Positions 7,429 to 15,895 of a DNA stretch of 64,000 bases are shown here, piece after piece. The stretch is from Mannheimia bovis. GTDB lineage: Bacteria > Pseudomonadota > Gammaproteobacteria > Enterobacterales > Pasteurellaceae. The position numbers and the translations under genes were made by a program. The notes beneath the pieces are model-generated. The model made no database searches. It was given only the letters and a program-made list of their open reading frames with translations, and was not told the origin of the DNA. The stretch spans positions 496,001 to 560,000 of the forward strand of contig NZ_CP061280.1 in NCBI RefSeq assembly GCF_014541205.1, read 5' to 3'. Numbering within the stretch: the first letter of the stretch is position 1; each line of letters begins with the position of its first letter.

Positions 7429-8904
7429 TTATGCCCCGAGTTCTGTTTGCTGATATTCATATCCAAACTCGTTCGTTTCCCCTTTCGCCACAAATTCAAA
7501 CAAATGCGTAATGCAGTTTGGGGCGTCGCTGTCTTGGTGAGACACAAATAAAAGCTGTGTTTGGCTGTTATTGACAAGCTGTTCGATAAACTGTTTCACC
7601 AGTTTGCGGTTAATGCCGTCCAAGCCTTGCAGCGGTTCGTCCAAAATCAAAATCGGCGGGTGTTTGACCATCGCTCGGGTAATCAGTAGCAAGCGTTGTT
7701 GTCCCCACGAGAGCGAGCGGAACGGTTTTTTCGCCACACTCGCCAAATTCAACCGTTCCAGCCACTCCATCGCTTTGAGCTGTAAGCTGTTCGGGATCTG
7801 CTGATAAACGCCAATACTGTCGAAAAAGCCGGAAATAATCACATCAATCGCTGCACAATTTACCCGATAATCCATATGTAATTGGCTGCTGACGTAGCCG
7901 ATGTTTTTCTTAATATCCCAAATGGTTTCGCCGCTGCCTCGTTGGCGACCGAACAGGCGGACTTTATTGGCATACGATTGTGGATGATCGCCGGTGATAA
8001 TTGAAAGCAGGGTCGATTTACCCGCCCCATTTGGTCCTTTAATCCACCAATGTTGTTTAGGGTGAACTGTCCAGCTGAGATTATCTAAAATCTTCTTCTC
8101 TCCATATTGGATATTCACATTTTCCAGCTCAAACGGATTGATATTTTCAGGTAGAGAAGTAAGTGGAGCAGCACTTTCCGGCAGTGGCACATTTACATTT
8201 TCTTCTGCAAATTTTAGCTGAGAATAGACCGCTTGTTGTTCGATTTCTGCTCGTTTTCCTTGCAAAATCAGCGACAAGTTATCTAATAAGGCAATATGAT
8301 TAGCAGCATCAGGAATGTCATTGAAACGATTTACAATCAGCACTAATGCCATTTTAGCGGGAAGCTCGGAAATTAATTGCGTCCAATACTGTACGGATTG
8401 CTGATCTAAACCCTCAAAAGGCTCGTCTAAAATCAGCAAATCAGGATCGCTCACCAACATTTGGCAAAATAGCACCTTGCGACTTTCGCCGGTGGAGAGA
8501 TGAATAAAAGGGCGATCCAGTAAGTGCTGAATATGCAGTTTTGCTGCATATTCCTCACATAATGCGGTTTTAGAGCTACCGTTTAAAATCACTTGGCGTG
8601 CGGTTAAGCCGAAATCATCGGGCGAGATAGTATCGTTGTTACGATCTTTGAAAATCTGCTCAATAATTTTTTGTTGTTGCTCGAAAGAGAGTAGCTGAAT
8701 ATTTTGAAAGCGGTTTTCATATTGCCCTGAATATAGCGAGAGTTTGCCTTGTAAGGCAAGAGAAAAAGCCGTTTTGCCAGAGCCGTTGCCGCCTACAATC
8801 ACCCAAAAGGTATTTGGTTGAATAGTGAGTTCATCAATGGTTAGCTTTTGATGTTTAGCAAGCGAAAACTGAGCCTCTTTAATGGTTAAATGTTGTGAGT
8901 GCAT
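7429..8904 (-). CDS. modF: Tandem ABC ATPase, ModF/PhrA type
   Basis: 491 aa holding two complete ABC nucleotide-binding domains and no membrane segment. The first has GGNGSGKT (near 38), LSTGESRK and LLILDEP. The second has GPNGAGKS, the degenerate signature LSWGQQRL and LILDEP. This tandem architecture is that of ModF, encoded beside molybdate transport genes in several bacteria and once called photorepair protein PhrA. Its true role is unproven. Upstream is fmt (18-bp gap), downstream acpH (no gap). It may or may not be linked functionally to the FecCD transporter further downstream. Confidence 0.8.
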   Translation of the reverse strand: MHSQHLTIKEAQFSLAKHQKLTIDELTIQPNTFWVIVGGNGSGKTAFSLALQGKLSLYSGQYENRFQNIQLLSFEQQQKIIEQIFKDRNNDTISPDDFGLTARQVILNGSSKTALCEEYAAKLHIQHLLDRPFIHLSTGESRKVLFCQMLVSDPDLLILDEPFEGLDQQSVQYWTQLISELPAKMALVLIVNRFNDIPDAANHIALLDNLSLILQGKRAEIEQQAVYSQLKFAEENVNVPLPESAAPLTSLPENINPFELENVNIQYGEKKILDNLSWTVHPKQHWWIKGPNGAGKSTLLSIITGDHPQSYANKVRLFGRQRGSGETIWDIKKNIGYVSSQLHMDYRVNCAAIDVIISGFFDSIGVYQQIPNSLQLKAMEWLERLNLASVAKKPFRSLSWGQQRLLLITRAMVKHPPILILDEPLQGLDGINRKLVKQFIEQLVNNSQTQLLFVSHQDSDAPNCITHLFEFVAKGETNEFGYEYQQTELGA

Positions 8905-8922
8905 ATTTATTTTTCTCTGAAA

Positions 8923-9873
8923 TTAAAGTTGTTCGCCTACTTTAAACCAATCCGCTCTACCATTGAGGAAATCTTGTACCGACATTGGTTTTTTGCCCGC
9001 CGGTTGAAGTTGGGTAATATTCAACACACCGTCTTGAGTGGCAATTTGAATGCCGGTTTTATCTACATTCACTACTGAACCCGCTACTTTATTTTGGTGA
9101 GGTAAAACATTGGCTTGGTGGATTTTGATGCTTTGTTCAATTCCTTCCACCTCTAACGTTAAAAAACTAATAGGCCACGGGTTGAAGGCTCGGATATTAC
9201 GCTCTAGCTGTATAGCAGATAAATTCCAATCCAATTTTGCTTCTTCTTTAGAAAGTTTCTCCGCATAGTTAGATTGGCTTTCGTCTTGCTTTTGTGCTTT
9301 GAATGTCTGATTTTCTAAGCCATTTAATACCTCAAGTAACGCAGGAGGAGCAAGCTCGGCAAGTTTGGCGTAAAGTGAGGCGGAGGTTTCATTAGGCTCA
9401 ATCGGTGTTGTTACTTTATGTAGCATATCGCCAGTGTCTAAGCCGATATCCATTTGCATAATGGTTACACCCGTCTCTTTATCTCCTGCCCAAATAGAAC
9501 GTTGAATTGGGGCAGCTCCACGCCAACGTGGCAAGAGTGAACCGTGAACATTTAAGCAACCATATTTAGGGGCATTTAATACCACTTCAGGCAATATTAA
9601 ACCGTAAGCTACAACCACCATTACATCTGCATTTAAGGATTTAAGTTCTGCTTGAGCTTCTTCTTTACGGAGCGATTTCGGTTGAAAAACCGGAATGTTA
9701 TGAGCTTCAGCAAGCTGTTTTACCGGGCTTGCTTGTAATTTTTTGCCTCGTCCAGCCGGTTTATCCGGTTGGGTGTAAACGGCAATCACGTTATGTTCGG
9801 AATTTAATAAAGCTTGTAAATGTTGAGCGGCAAAATCAGGCGTGCCGGCAAAGATAATATTGAGTTTTGACAT
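8923..9873 (-). CDS. fmt: Methionyl-tRNA formyltransferase
   Basis: 316 aa from the ATG at 9871-9873 ([19 protein letters not shown]). A frame extension to a TTG five codons upstream exists, but its MNKYT is not part of the family and has no ribosome-binding site. Fmt formylates initiator Met-tRNA with 10-formyl-THF. Visible are the N-terminal Rossmann-like segment, the catalytic region [23 protein letters not shown] near 107-130 and the C-terminal oligonucleotide-binding-like domain. No def (peptide deformylase) gene lies beside it here, unlike in many bacteria. The Shine-Dalgarno sequence is weak. Confidence 0.95.
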   Translation of the reverse strand: MSKLNIIFAGTPDFAAQHLQALLNSEHNVIAVYTQPDKPAGRGKKLQASPVKQLAEAHNIPVFQPKSLRKEEAQAELKSLNADVMVVVAYGLILPEVVLNAPKYGCLNVHGSLLPRWRGAAPIQRSIWAGDKETGVTIMQMDIGLDTGDMLHKVTTPIEPNETSASLYAKLAELAPPALLEVLNGLENQTFKAQKQDESQSNYAEKLSKEEAKLDWNLSAIQLERNIRAFNPWPISFLTLEVEGIEQSIKIHQANVLPHQNKVAGSVVNVDKTGIQIATQDGVLNITQLQPAGKKPMSVQDFLNGRADWFKVGEQL

Positions 9874-9947
9874 AGTATATTTGTTCAAGTTATCAATGAA
9901 AGGGGTATTAAACCATTAAACAGCACAAATAAAAAGTGGCTTTAATG

Positions 9948-9956
9948 TGGTATTAT
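9948..9956 (+). promoter_or_regulatory. Candidate extended -10 promoter for yigZ
   Basis: TGGTATTAT fits an extended -10 element and lies 21 bp before the first ATG of yigZ. No clear -35 hexamer was seen. Confidence 0.35.
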
Positions 9957-9976
9957 TACAAGGTTAAAATTAAGAG

Positions 9977-10597
9977 ATGCAAACAATGGAATTTTTTATC
10001 CCCAAAGCGGATACAATTTTTGAAGAAGAGATCAAAAAAAGCCGTTTTATTACCTATATTCGCCATACTGAGGGTATGGAGTACGCTAAAGCCTTTTGGC
10101 AAGAGATGAAAGTGTTGCATCCACACGCCCGCCATTGGTGCTGGGCAACGGTTGCCGGTACGCCGAATGATTCCCAACAATACGGTTTTTCCGATGATGG
10201 CGAGCCGTCCGGCACGGCAGGTAAACCAATGTTAAATTATTTGCTCGGTTCAGGCTTGGGCGAAATTACTGCGGTGGTGGTGCGATATTACGGAGGCATT
10301 CAGCTGGGTACGGGCGGATTGGTGAAAGCCTACGGTAACGGTGTTCAGCAGGCATTATTGCAGCTGGAACGAATTCGTAAAGTTTTGCGAAAAAACTACC
10401 GCTTGCAGTGTGAATATGAGCAGTTTAATACCATTTCGCATCTAATTAGCGGACGAGATATTGATATTATAGAGCAGCATTTTGGGGAGAAAGTGGATTT
10501 ATTGCTTGCTTTCAACCCAACAGAATTTGAGCCATTTTCTGAAGAGCTTACCCAGCGTTTTTCGGGCAAATTGACTTTAATTAAAGAAGACATCTAA
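9977..10597 (+). CDS. yigZ: YigZ/IMPACT family protein
   Basis: 206 aa. It shows the IMPACT N-terminal domain (EEEIKKSRFITYIRHTEGMEYAKAF, then FSDDGEPSGTAGKPML and VVVRYYGGIQLGTGGLVKAY) and the smaller C-terminal DUF1949 domain. The biochemical function in bacteria is unknown; the eukaryotic relative regulates Gcn1/Gcn2. Two starts are possible, 9977 (MQTMEFF) and 9986 (MEFF); a short AAGAG precedes both. It heads a yigZ-trkH-hemG run, the same order as in E. coli. Confidence 0.9.
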   Translation: MQTMEFFIPKADTIFEEEIKKSRFITYIRHTEGMEYAKAFWQEMKVLHPHARHWCWATVAGTPNDSQQYGFSDDGEPSGTAGKPMLNYLLGSGLGEITAVVVRYYGGIQLGTGGLVKAYGNGVQQALLQLERIRKVLRKNYRLQCEYEQFNTISHLISGRDIDIIEQHFGEKVDLLLAFNPTEFEPFSEELTQRFSGKLTLIKEDI

Positions 10598-10600
10598 GTT

Positions 10601-12085
10601 ATGCAATTTTTTTCCATTATTCGTATTGTCGGCATTTTAGTGATGTGCTTTTCGTTCACAATGCTTGTGCCGGCAACGGTTGCCCTGATCTATGGTGATG
10701 GCGGTGGGCGAGCCTTTTTAGAAGCCTTTGTGCTGAATTTTTTAGTCGGCACACTGCTTTGGTGGTTGTGTCGCCATAACAAAAATGAGCTACGATCTCG
10801 AGAAGGTTTTTTAATTGTGGTGCTGTTCTGGGTAGTGCTAGGGCTACTGGGGGCTGTGCCTTTTATTATTTTAGAAAATCCTGATCTCAACGTAGTGGAA
10901 TCGATTTTTGAATCTTTTTCCGGCTTAACTACCACAGGGGCAACGGTGATTACAGGGCTAGATAGTCTCCCGAAAGCGATTTTGTTCTACCGCCAATTCT
11001 TACAATGGCTCGGCGGAATGGGGATCATCGTATTAGCGGTAGCAATTATCCCATTACTGGGTATTGGTGGAATGCAGCTCTACCGTGCCGAAATGCCAGG
11101 TCCGCTTAAAGAGCAAAAGATGCGACCTCGCATTGCCGAAACGGCTAAGGCACTATGGCTCATTTATTTAAGTTTAACCTTATTGTGTGCTTTTGTTTTT
11201 TGGCTGGCTGGAATGAGTGCTTTTGATGCGATTTCACATAGCTTTTCTACCGTTTCGATTGGCGGATTTTCCACTCACGATGCCAGTATCGGCTATTTCA
11301 ACAGCCCGGTGATTAACTATATTACTGTCTTTTTCTTACTGCTTTCCGCTTGTAACTTTGCTTTGCATTTTGCAGTAATTGACCGCTTGCGTGATAAGCA
11401 ATCCAGAAAAAGAGGGGATATCCTAAGTCGTCTTTACTGGGGGGATTATGAATTCCGCTTCTTCTTAATTGTGCAATTTGGACTGTTTTTGATTTGTACA
11501 ACAGTGCTGATGGCGTACAGTTATTTTGATACCGCTTCGGTAACTATTAGCCAAGCGTTGTTTCAATCGGTTTCAATTTCTACCACCGCAGGTTTTACCA
11601 CCAATGATTTCAGCCAATGGTCTTCTTTTTTACCGACTTTATTGGTGCTTGCCTCGTTTATTGGTGGTTGTGCCGGCTCAACAGGTGGTGGTTTGAAAGT
11701 AATCCGTGTGTTACTGCTTTATTTACAAAGTAAGCGAGAAATCCATCGTTACATTCACCCGAATGTTATTCAACCAATCAAATTAGGCAAACACGTGCTT
11801 TCGGAACGTGTTGTGGACGGCATCTGGGCATTTTTCTCTGCTTATTTTTTTGTATTTGTGATTTGCTGGCTAGGTTCTATTGCCTGCGGAATGGAAACCT
11901 TTGATGCCTTAAATGCGGTTATTGCCACGCTCAACAACTTAGGTCCTGCATTAGGTAATGTGAGTAGCAACTTCACCCAAGTACCGGACAGTGCAAAATT
12001 AGTGCTCACTTTTGCGATGGTATGCGGGCGTTTGGAAGTATTTACTTTACTGGTTATTTTAAGCCCTGTATTTTGGAAAGACTAA
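10601..12085 (+). CDS. trkH: Trk potassium uptake system membrane subunit TrkH
   Basis: 494 aa with about ten hydrophobic segments and the four pore-loop regions of the SKT superfamily, for example FSGLTTTGATVITG near 108-121, FSTVSIGGFSTHDAS, SISTTAGFTTNDFS and NNLGPALGNVSSNF. Each loop carries the selectivity glycine. TrkH conducts K+ with the NAD-binding protein TrkA, which is not in this window. It begins 3 bp after the yigZ stop and its stop overlaps the hemG start by 1 bp (TAATG), so the three genes are tightly coupled. Confidence 0.95.
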   Translation: MQFFSIIRIVGILVMCFSFTMLVPATVALIYGDGGGRAFLEAFVLNFLVGTLLWWLCRHNKNELRSREGFLIVVLFWVVLGLLGAVPFIILENPDLNVVESIFESFSGLTTTGATVITGLDSLPKAILFYRQFLQWLGGMGIIVLAVAIIPLLGIGGMQLYRAEMPGPLKEQKMRPRIAETAKALWLIYLSLTLLCAFVFWLAGMSAFDAISHSFSTVSIGGFSTHDASIGYFNSPVINYITVFFLLLSACNFALHFAVIDRLRDKQSRKRGDILSRLYWGDYEFRFFLIVQFGLFLICTTVLMAYSYFDTASVTISQALFQSVSISTTAGFTTNDFSQWSSFLPTLLVLASFIGGCAGSTGGGLKVIRVLLLYLQSKREIHRYIHPNVIQPIKLGKHVLSERVVDGIWAFFSAYFFVFVICWLGSIACGMETFDALNAVIATLNNLGPALGNVSSNFTQVPDSAKLVLTFAMVCGRLEVFTLLVILSPVFWKD

Positions 12086-12609
12086 TGAAAACCTTAATTC
12101 TCTATTTTACGACCGATGGTCAAACAAAAAAGATTGCCGAACGATTGGCAGATAGCATTACGCACGACGTTGAGTTGATTTCTCTGAAAGATCAAGCGGT
12201 CGATTTTGGTGAAAAAATTGCAAATGCCGATCAAATTGTGATTGGTGCTTCCATTCGCTATGGGCATTTTAACCCGCTGGTTTATCAGTTTGTGGAACAG
12301 CATTATGTGGTGTTAAATCAGAAGAAAACAGCTTTTTATGGCGTAAATCTGACCGCTCGTAAAGCGAACCGCAATACGCCGGAAACCAATACCTACATTC
12401 GAAAGTTCCTCGCTAAAATCAAATGGCAACCAACACAGGTGGAAGTGTTCGCCGGAGCGTTATTCTATCCACGATACAATCTGTTCGACCGTGTGATGAT
12501 CCGCTTTATTATGAAGATCACCAAAGGCGAAACGGATACCAGCAAAGAGTATGAATATACGGATTGGCAAAAAGTGGAGAGTTTTGGTGAAAAATTAAAC
12601 TTTCAGTGA
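12085..12609 (+). CDS. hemG: Menaquinone-dependent protoporphyrinogen IX dehydrogenase
   Basis: 174 aa from the ATG at 12085. The frame is open further upstream but that part overlaps trkH. The protein has a flavodoxin fold: FMN phosphate loop LYFTTDGQTKKIAERLA near 6-22, and SIRYGHFNPLVYQFVEQ. It oxidises protoporphyrinogen IX in heme synthesis and passes electrons to menaquinone, consistent with the fumarate reductase operon in this window. A long insertion-type loop (NLTARKANRNTPETNTYIRKF) is characteristic of HemG. An uptake-signal-like TCAAGCGGTC at 12192-12201 encodes DQAVD. Confidence 0.93.
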   Translation: MKTLILYFTTDGQTKKIAERLADSITHDVELISLKDQAVDFGEKIANADQIVIGASIRYGHFNPLVYQFVEQHYVVLNQKKTAFYGVNLTARKANRNTPETNTYIRKFLAKIKWQPTQVEVFAGALFYPRYNLFDRVMIRFIMKITKGETDTSKEYEYTDWQKVESFGEKLNFQ

Positions 12610-12669
12610 TTGTAAATATGATCTAAATCAAAGAAGTGTAAAGTTTATATAAATTTTAGCAATTTTGAT

Positions 12670-12675
12670 TATAAT
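12670..12675 (+). promoter_or_regulatory. Candidate -10 element of mscL
   Basis: Perfect TATAAT 67 bp before mscL, within an AT-rich stretch. The -35 region is poor, so the assignment is tentative. Confidence 0.35.
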
Positions 12676-12742
12676 AGCCGCCCACCAGATCCTTGATGGG
12701 TCACAATTCAAAATCTTAATTTCTAAATTAAAGGAAAGCTAA

Positions 12743-13141
12743 ATGAGCATTTTAAAAGAGTTCCGTGAATTTGCGGTAAAAGGTAACGTTGTAGATATGG
12801 CTGTCGGTGTGATTATCGGCGGTGCATTCGGTAAAATTGTTTCATCATTAGTAAGTGATGTTATTATGCCACCAATCGGTATGTTAATTGGTGGGGTAGA
12901 TTTTAAAGATCTCGCTATCGTGTTAAAAGAAGCACAAGGTGAAGCAGAAGCAGTAACGTTAAAATACGGTGCATTTATCCAAAATGTATTTGATTTCTTA
13001 ATCATTGCAATTGCAGTATTTGGTATGGTAAAAGTACTCAATTCACTGAAGAAAGCTCCGGTTGAGGAGCCAAAAGCACCTGCAGAGCCAACAGCAGAAG
13101 AGAAATTATTAACCGAAATCCGAGATTTATTGAAAAAATAA
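12743..13141 (+). CDS. mscL: Large-conductance mechanosensitive channel
   Basis: 132 aa, family length. The N-terminal amphipathic helix [22 protein letters not shown] leads into TM1 ([26 protein letters not shown]). A periplasmic loop, TM2 ([22 protein letters not shown]) and a C-terminal cytoplasmic helix [14 protein letters not shown] complete the known layout. MscL opens under membrane tension during hypo-osmotic shock. It stands alone, with its own likely promoter and a double terminator behind it. An AAGGAAAG ribosome-binding site precedes the ATG. Confidence 0.96.
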   Translation: MSILKEFREFAVKGNVVDMAVGVIIGGAFGKIVSSLVSDVIMPPIGMLIGGVDFKDLAIVLKEAQGEAEAVTLKYGAFIQNVFDFLIIAIAVFGMVKVLNSLKKAPVEEPKAPAEPTAEEKLLTEIRDLLKK

Positions 13142-13159
13142 TTGTAGATTTGAAGATGG

Positions 13160-13190
13160 AAGGACTGTGTAACAACAGTCCTTTTTCTTT
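13160..13190 (+). terminator. Intrinsic terminator of mscL
   Basis: AAGGACTGT (13160-13168) pairs with ACAGTCCTT (13175-13183), followed by TTTCTTTTT. Confidence 0.85.
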
Positions 13191-13207
13191 TTCCGAAAGC
13201 CTAAAAT

Positions 13208-13237
13208 GAAAAACCGACTATTGCTAGTCGGTTTTTC
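13208..13237. terminator. Second, bidirectional terminator between mscL and rpsT
   Basis: A 13-bp perfect stem GAAAAACCGACTA/TAGTCGGTTTTTC (13208-13220 with 13225-13237) with a 4-base TTGC loop and A/T runs at both feet. It serves rpsT on the minus strand and backs up the mscL terminator. Confidence 0.85.
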
Positions 13238-13251
13238 ATATCTATTCGATA

Positions 13252-13515
13252 TTACGCTAATTTTTTGATTTGCGCGCTCAATTTAGATTTGTGGTTAGCG
13301 GCTTTGTTAGCGTGGATTAAGCCTTTAGACGCCATACGGTCTACGACTTTTTGCATTTCAACGAAAGCGGCTGTTGCTACTGCTTTATCACCGGTTGCTA
13401 CTGCTGCGTATACTTTTTTGATGAATGTACGCATCATTGAGCGTTGGCTTGCGTTGTGTTGGCGGCGTTTTTCAGATTGAACCGCACGTTTTTTTGCTGA
13501 CTTGATATTAGCCAA
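13252..13515 (-). CDS. rpsT: 30S ribosomal protein S20 (UUG start)
   Basis: 87 aa ([21 protein letters not shown]...), the standard S20 length. The start is a TTG at 13513-13515, seven bases after a GGAG ribosome-binding site. A second TTG two codons upstream would sit almost on the Shine-Dalgarno. Enterobacterial rpsT also uses UUG and is autogenously controlled at translation initiation, so the weak start is probably functional. S20 binds 16S rRNA early in 30S assembly. It is monocistronic here, divergent from murJ. Confidence 0.94.
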   Translation of the reverse strand: MANIKSAKKRAVQSEKRRQHNASQRSMMRTFIKKVYAAVATGDKAVATAAFVEMQKVVDRMASKGLIHANKAANHKSKLSAQIKKLA

Positions 13516-13729
13516 GGTCAAACTCCTAAAATATCTGTGTAAAAATTAGATATAAACCGTTTTGGTTTATATTGCCTATCGATAGTTTTTAATTCATTTT
13601 CAACGAGACACGTGCTTGAAAATAACACCGTTTTTCTGATAGAAAACGATAGGGCGAGATTTTAACAGTTTTTTTCTGATTTTCCTATAACAAACTGCTA
13701 AAATTATGATCGATTTTTAGGATCGCACT

Positions 13730-13739
13730 ACAAGCGGTC
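13730..13739 (+). repeat. DNA uptake signal sequence upstream of murJ
   Basis: ACAAGCGGTC followed by TGATTTTT, in the rpsT-murJ divergent spacer. The spacer otherwise holds the rpsT leader and shows no further gene. Confidence 0.7.
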
Positions 13740-13779
13740 TGATTTTTCAATAATTTTACCAATATTACACTCTATTATT

Positions 13780-15357
13780 ATGAGCAAAAAACTTTTAAGA
13801 TTAGGAATGATCGTAAGCGGAATGACCTTAATTTCACGCATTTTGGGATTAATTCGCGACATTGTGGTAGCAACCCTGTTAGGTACAGGTGTGAGTGCCG
13901 ATATTTTCTTATTCGCCAACCGTATTCCTAATTTTCTCCGTCGTTTGTTCGCCGAAGGGGCATTTTCCAAAGCCTTTGTTCCCGTGTTGGCGGAATATAA
14001 TGCCGATAATGACCTAAACAAAACCAGAGAATTCATCGCCAAAGTATCGGGTACACTGGGAGGCTTAGTAACTATTGTTACCCTTGTGGCAATGGTTGCC
14101 TCGCCTGTGGTGGCTGCCCTATTCGGAACAGGCTGGTTTTTAGATTGGTTGAATGATGGACCAAATGCGGAGAAATTTACCCAAGCTTCTTTTTTGCTGA
14201 AAATCACTTTCCCTTATTTGTGGTTTATCACCTTCGTAGCATTGTCCGGAGCAGTGCTTAATACCATCGGAAAGTTTGGCGTAATGGCGTTTTCGCCGGT
14301 ATTGCTGAATGTGGCAATTATTGGTGTGGCGTTACTGGGTAGAGATTATTTCGACTCGCCGGATGTTGCTCTTGCGTGGGGGGTATTTTTAGGCGGATTA
14401 TTGCAATTCCTGTTCCAAATTCCGTTTATGAAAAAAGAGGGATTATTGGTTAAGCCAAAATGGGCGTGGAAAGATGAAGGGGTAACGAAAGTTCGTAAAT
14501 TAATGATTCCTGCTTTATTTGGAGTTTCAGTTACCCAATTAAACTTATTGCTCAATCAAGTGATCGCCTCATTTTTGATTACCGGCTCAATCAGTTGGAT
14601 GTATTACGCTGACCGCCTCATTGAGTTTCCGCTTGGTTTATTTGGCATTGCGATTTCCACTGTAGTGCTGCCAAGCCTTTCCCGAATTGCTAAAAATAAA
14701 GATCTGACCGAATTACAACGGGGTGAGAACTTCCAAAATACAATGGATTGGGGCGTGCGAATGGTGTTATTGCTCGGTATTCCGGCGATGATCGGTATGG
14801 CGGTGCTTGCTCAACCGATCATTATGACGATGTTTATGCGAGGTAAATTCGGCTTTGAGGACGTGCTGGCAACCTCTTATCCGCTTTACGTAATGTGCTT
14901 GGGGCTGAACAGCTATATGTTGATTAGCGTGCTGGCAAACGGTTTTTACGCTAACCAAAATACCAAAATGCCGGTGAAAGTGGGGATTATTGCCGCTATT
15001 AGCAATATTTTTTTCGGATTAGCATTCGCCCCGTTTTTAGGCTATATCGGCTTAGCGTTGGCATCGGCTTGTTCAGCGTTAGTAAATGTGAGCTTGCTTT
15101 ACTTCCACCTAGCAAAAAACGGATATTATAAAGTGAGCCGTACCACCATTATTTTTGTGCTAAAACTATTGATTGCTGCTTGTGTGATGGGGGCGTTATT
15201 GGCTTATTTCACACCTGCCATTGAAACTTGGGTGTTAATGACACTATGGCAGAAAATTTACTGGCTGGTTTGGCTGATGATTTTAGCCGCCGGTAGCTAT
15301 TTTGTAGCAATTATTACCTTAGGCATTCGCAAAAAAGATTTTAGAGCAGCAGAATAA
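13780..15357 (+). CDS. murJ: Lipid II flippase MurJ (MviN)
   Basis: 525 aa with fourteen hydrophobic segments. The MOP-superfamily start is typical: LRLGMIVSGMTLISRILGLIRDIVVATLLG, followed by FANRIPNFLRRLFAEGAFSKAFVPVL, which contains the conserved MurJ arginines. It flips lipid II to the periplasmic side for peptidoglycan synthesis. The start ATG has only a weak upstream purine stretch. The following methyltransferase gene begins immediately after the stop codon. Confidence 0.95.
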   Translation: MSKKLLRLGMIVSGMTLISRILGLIRDIVVATLLGTGVSADIFLFANRIPNFLRRLFAEGAFSKAFVPVLAEYNADNDLNKTREFIAKVSGTLGGLVTIVTLVAMVASPVVAALFGTGWFLDWLNDGPNAEKFTQASFLLKITFPYLWFITFVALSGAVLNTIGKFGVMAFSPVLLNVAIIGVALLGRDYFDSPDVALAWGVFLGGLLQFLFQIPFMKKEGLLVKPKWAWKDEGVTKVRKLMIPALFGVSVTQLNLLLNQVIASFLITGSISWMYYADRLIEFPLGLFGIAISTVVLPSLSRIAKNKDLTELQRGENFQNTMDWGVRMVLLLGIPAMIGMAVLAQPIIMTMFMRGKFGFEDVLATSYPLYVMCLGLNSYMLISVLANGFYANQNTKMPVKVGIIAAISNIFFGLAFAPFLGYIGLALASACSALVNVSLLYFHLAKNGYYKVSRTTIIFVLKLLIAACVMGALLAYFTPAIETWVLMTLWQKIYWLVWLMILAAGSYFVAIITLGIRKKDFRAAE

Positions 15358-15819
15358 ATGTTGAAATTAAAAATACCACCGCCGGTTTGGTTTCTACTTT
15401 GTGCGGCATTAATGTGGGGGATTAAGCGAGTTTTACCGGTCCATTTACCCAATTATCAGCACCCCATCATATTTATATTAGGGGCATTGATTGCAGTAAT
15501 CGGGTTAATAATTGCCGTATCAGCAGTAGTTACGATGAGAAAAGCAGAGACAACTTCAAGCCCTTTTCAGCCACAACATACCTGCCAGATTGTAGATTGG
15601 GGGATTTATCGTAAAAGCAGAAATCCGATGTATCTTTCACTATTGTTAGGCTTAATTGTGTGGGCGTTGTGGCTTGGTTCGATTTTTGCGTGGTTCGTTC
15701 TGCCACTATTCGTTGGGCTAATTACCCATTTTCAAATTAAACCGGAAGAACAAATCCTCACACAAAAATTTGGACAACTTTATTTAGATTATGCAAGTCG
15801 GGTGAGACGCTGGCTTTAA
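15358..15819 (+). CDS. Isoprenylcysteine carboxyl methyltransferase-like membrane protein
   Basis: 153 aa, four or five hydrophobic segments. The C-terminal half has the ICMT/PEMT family pattern: GIYRKSRNPMYLSLLLGLI near 81-100, then a Glu-containing IKPEEQILTQKFGQLYLDYASRVRRWL end. Family members methylate lipids or prenyl-cysteine with S-adenosylmethionine; the bacterial substrate is unknown. The ATG directly abuts the murJ stop, so it is translationally coupled to murJ. Confidence is high for the family, low for function. Confidence 0.8.
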   Translation: MLKLKIPPPVWFLLCAALMWGIKRVLPVHLPNYQHPIIFILGALIAVIGLIIAVSAVVTMRKAETTSSPFQPQHTCQIVDWGIYRKSRNPMYLSLLLGLIVWALWLGSIFAWFVLPLFVGLITHFQIKPEEQILTQKFGQLYLDYASRVRRWL

Positions 15820-15822
15820 AAT

Positions 15823-15880
15823 ACAAGCGGTTAGATTTTAATAGAAATTTGCAAAATTTTCCGAAAATCTAACCGCTTGT
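15823..15880. terminator. Inverted uptake-signal pair between convergent genes
   Basis: ACAAGCGGTT at 15823-15832 and AACCGCTTGT at 15871-15880, arms extended by TAGATTTT/AAAATCTA and enclosing TTTGCAAAA. It separates the methyltransferase from the convergent BCCT gene and would act as a bidirectional terminator. Confidence 0.75.
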
Positions 15881-15895
15881 TTAATCGTTGAAGAC

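Noticed and set aside
13728-14207. 159-codon frame antisense to the murJ start
   Set aside because: Shadow of murJ codon bias; it has no start context and would overlap the murJ promoter.
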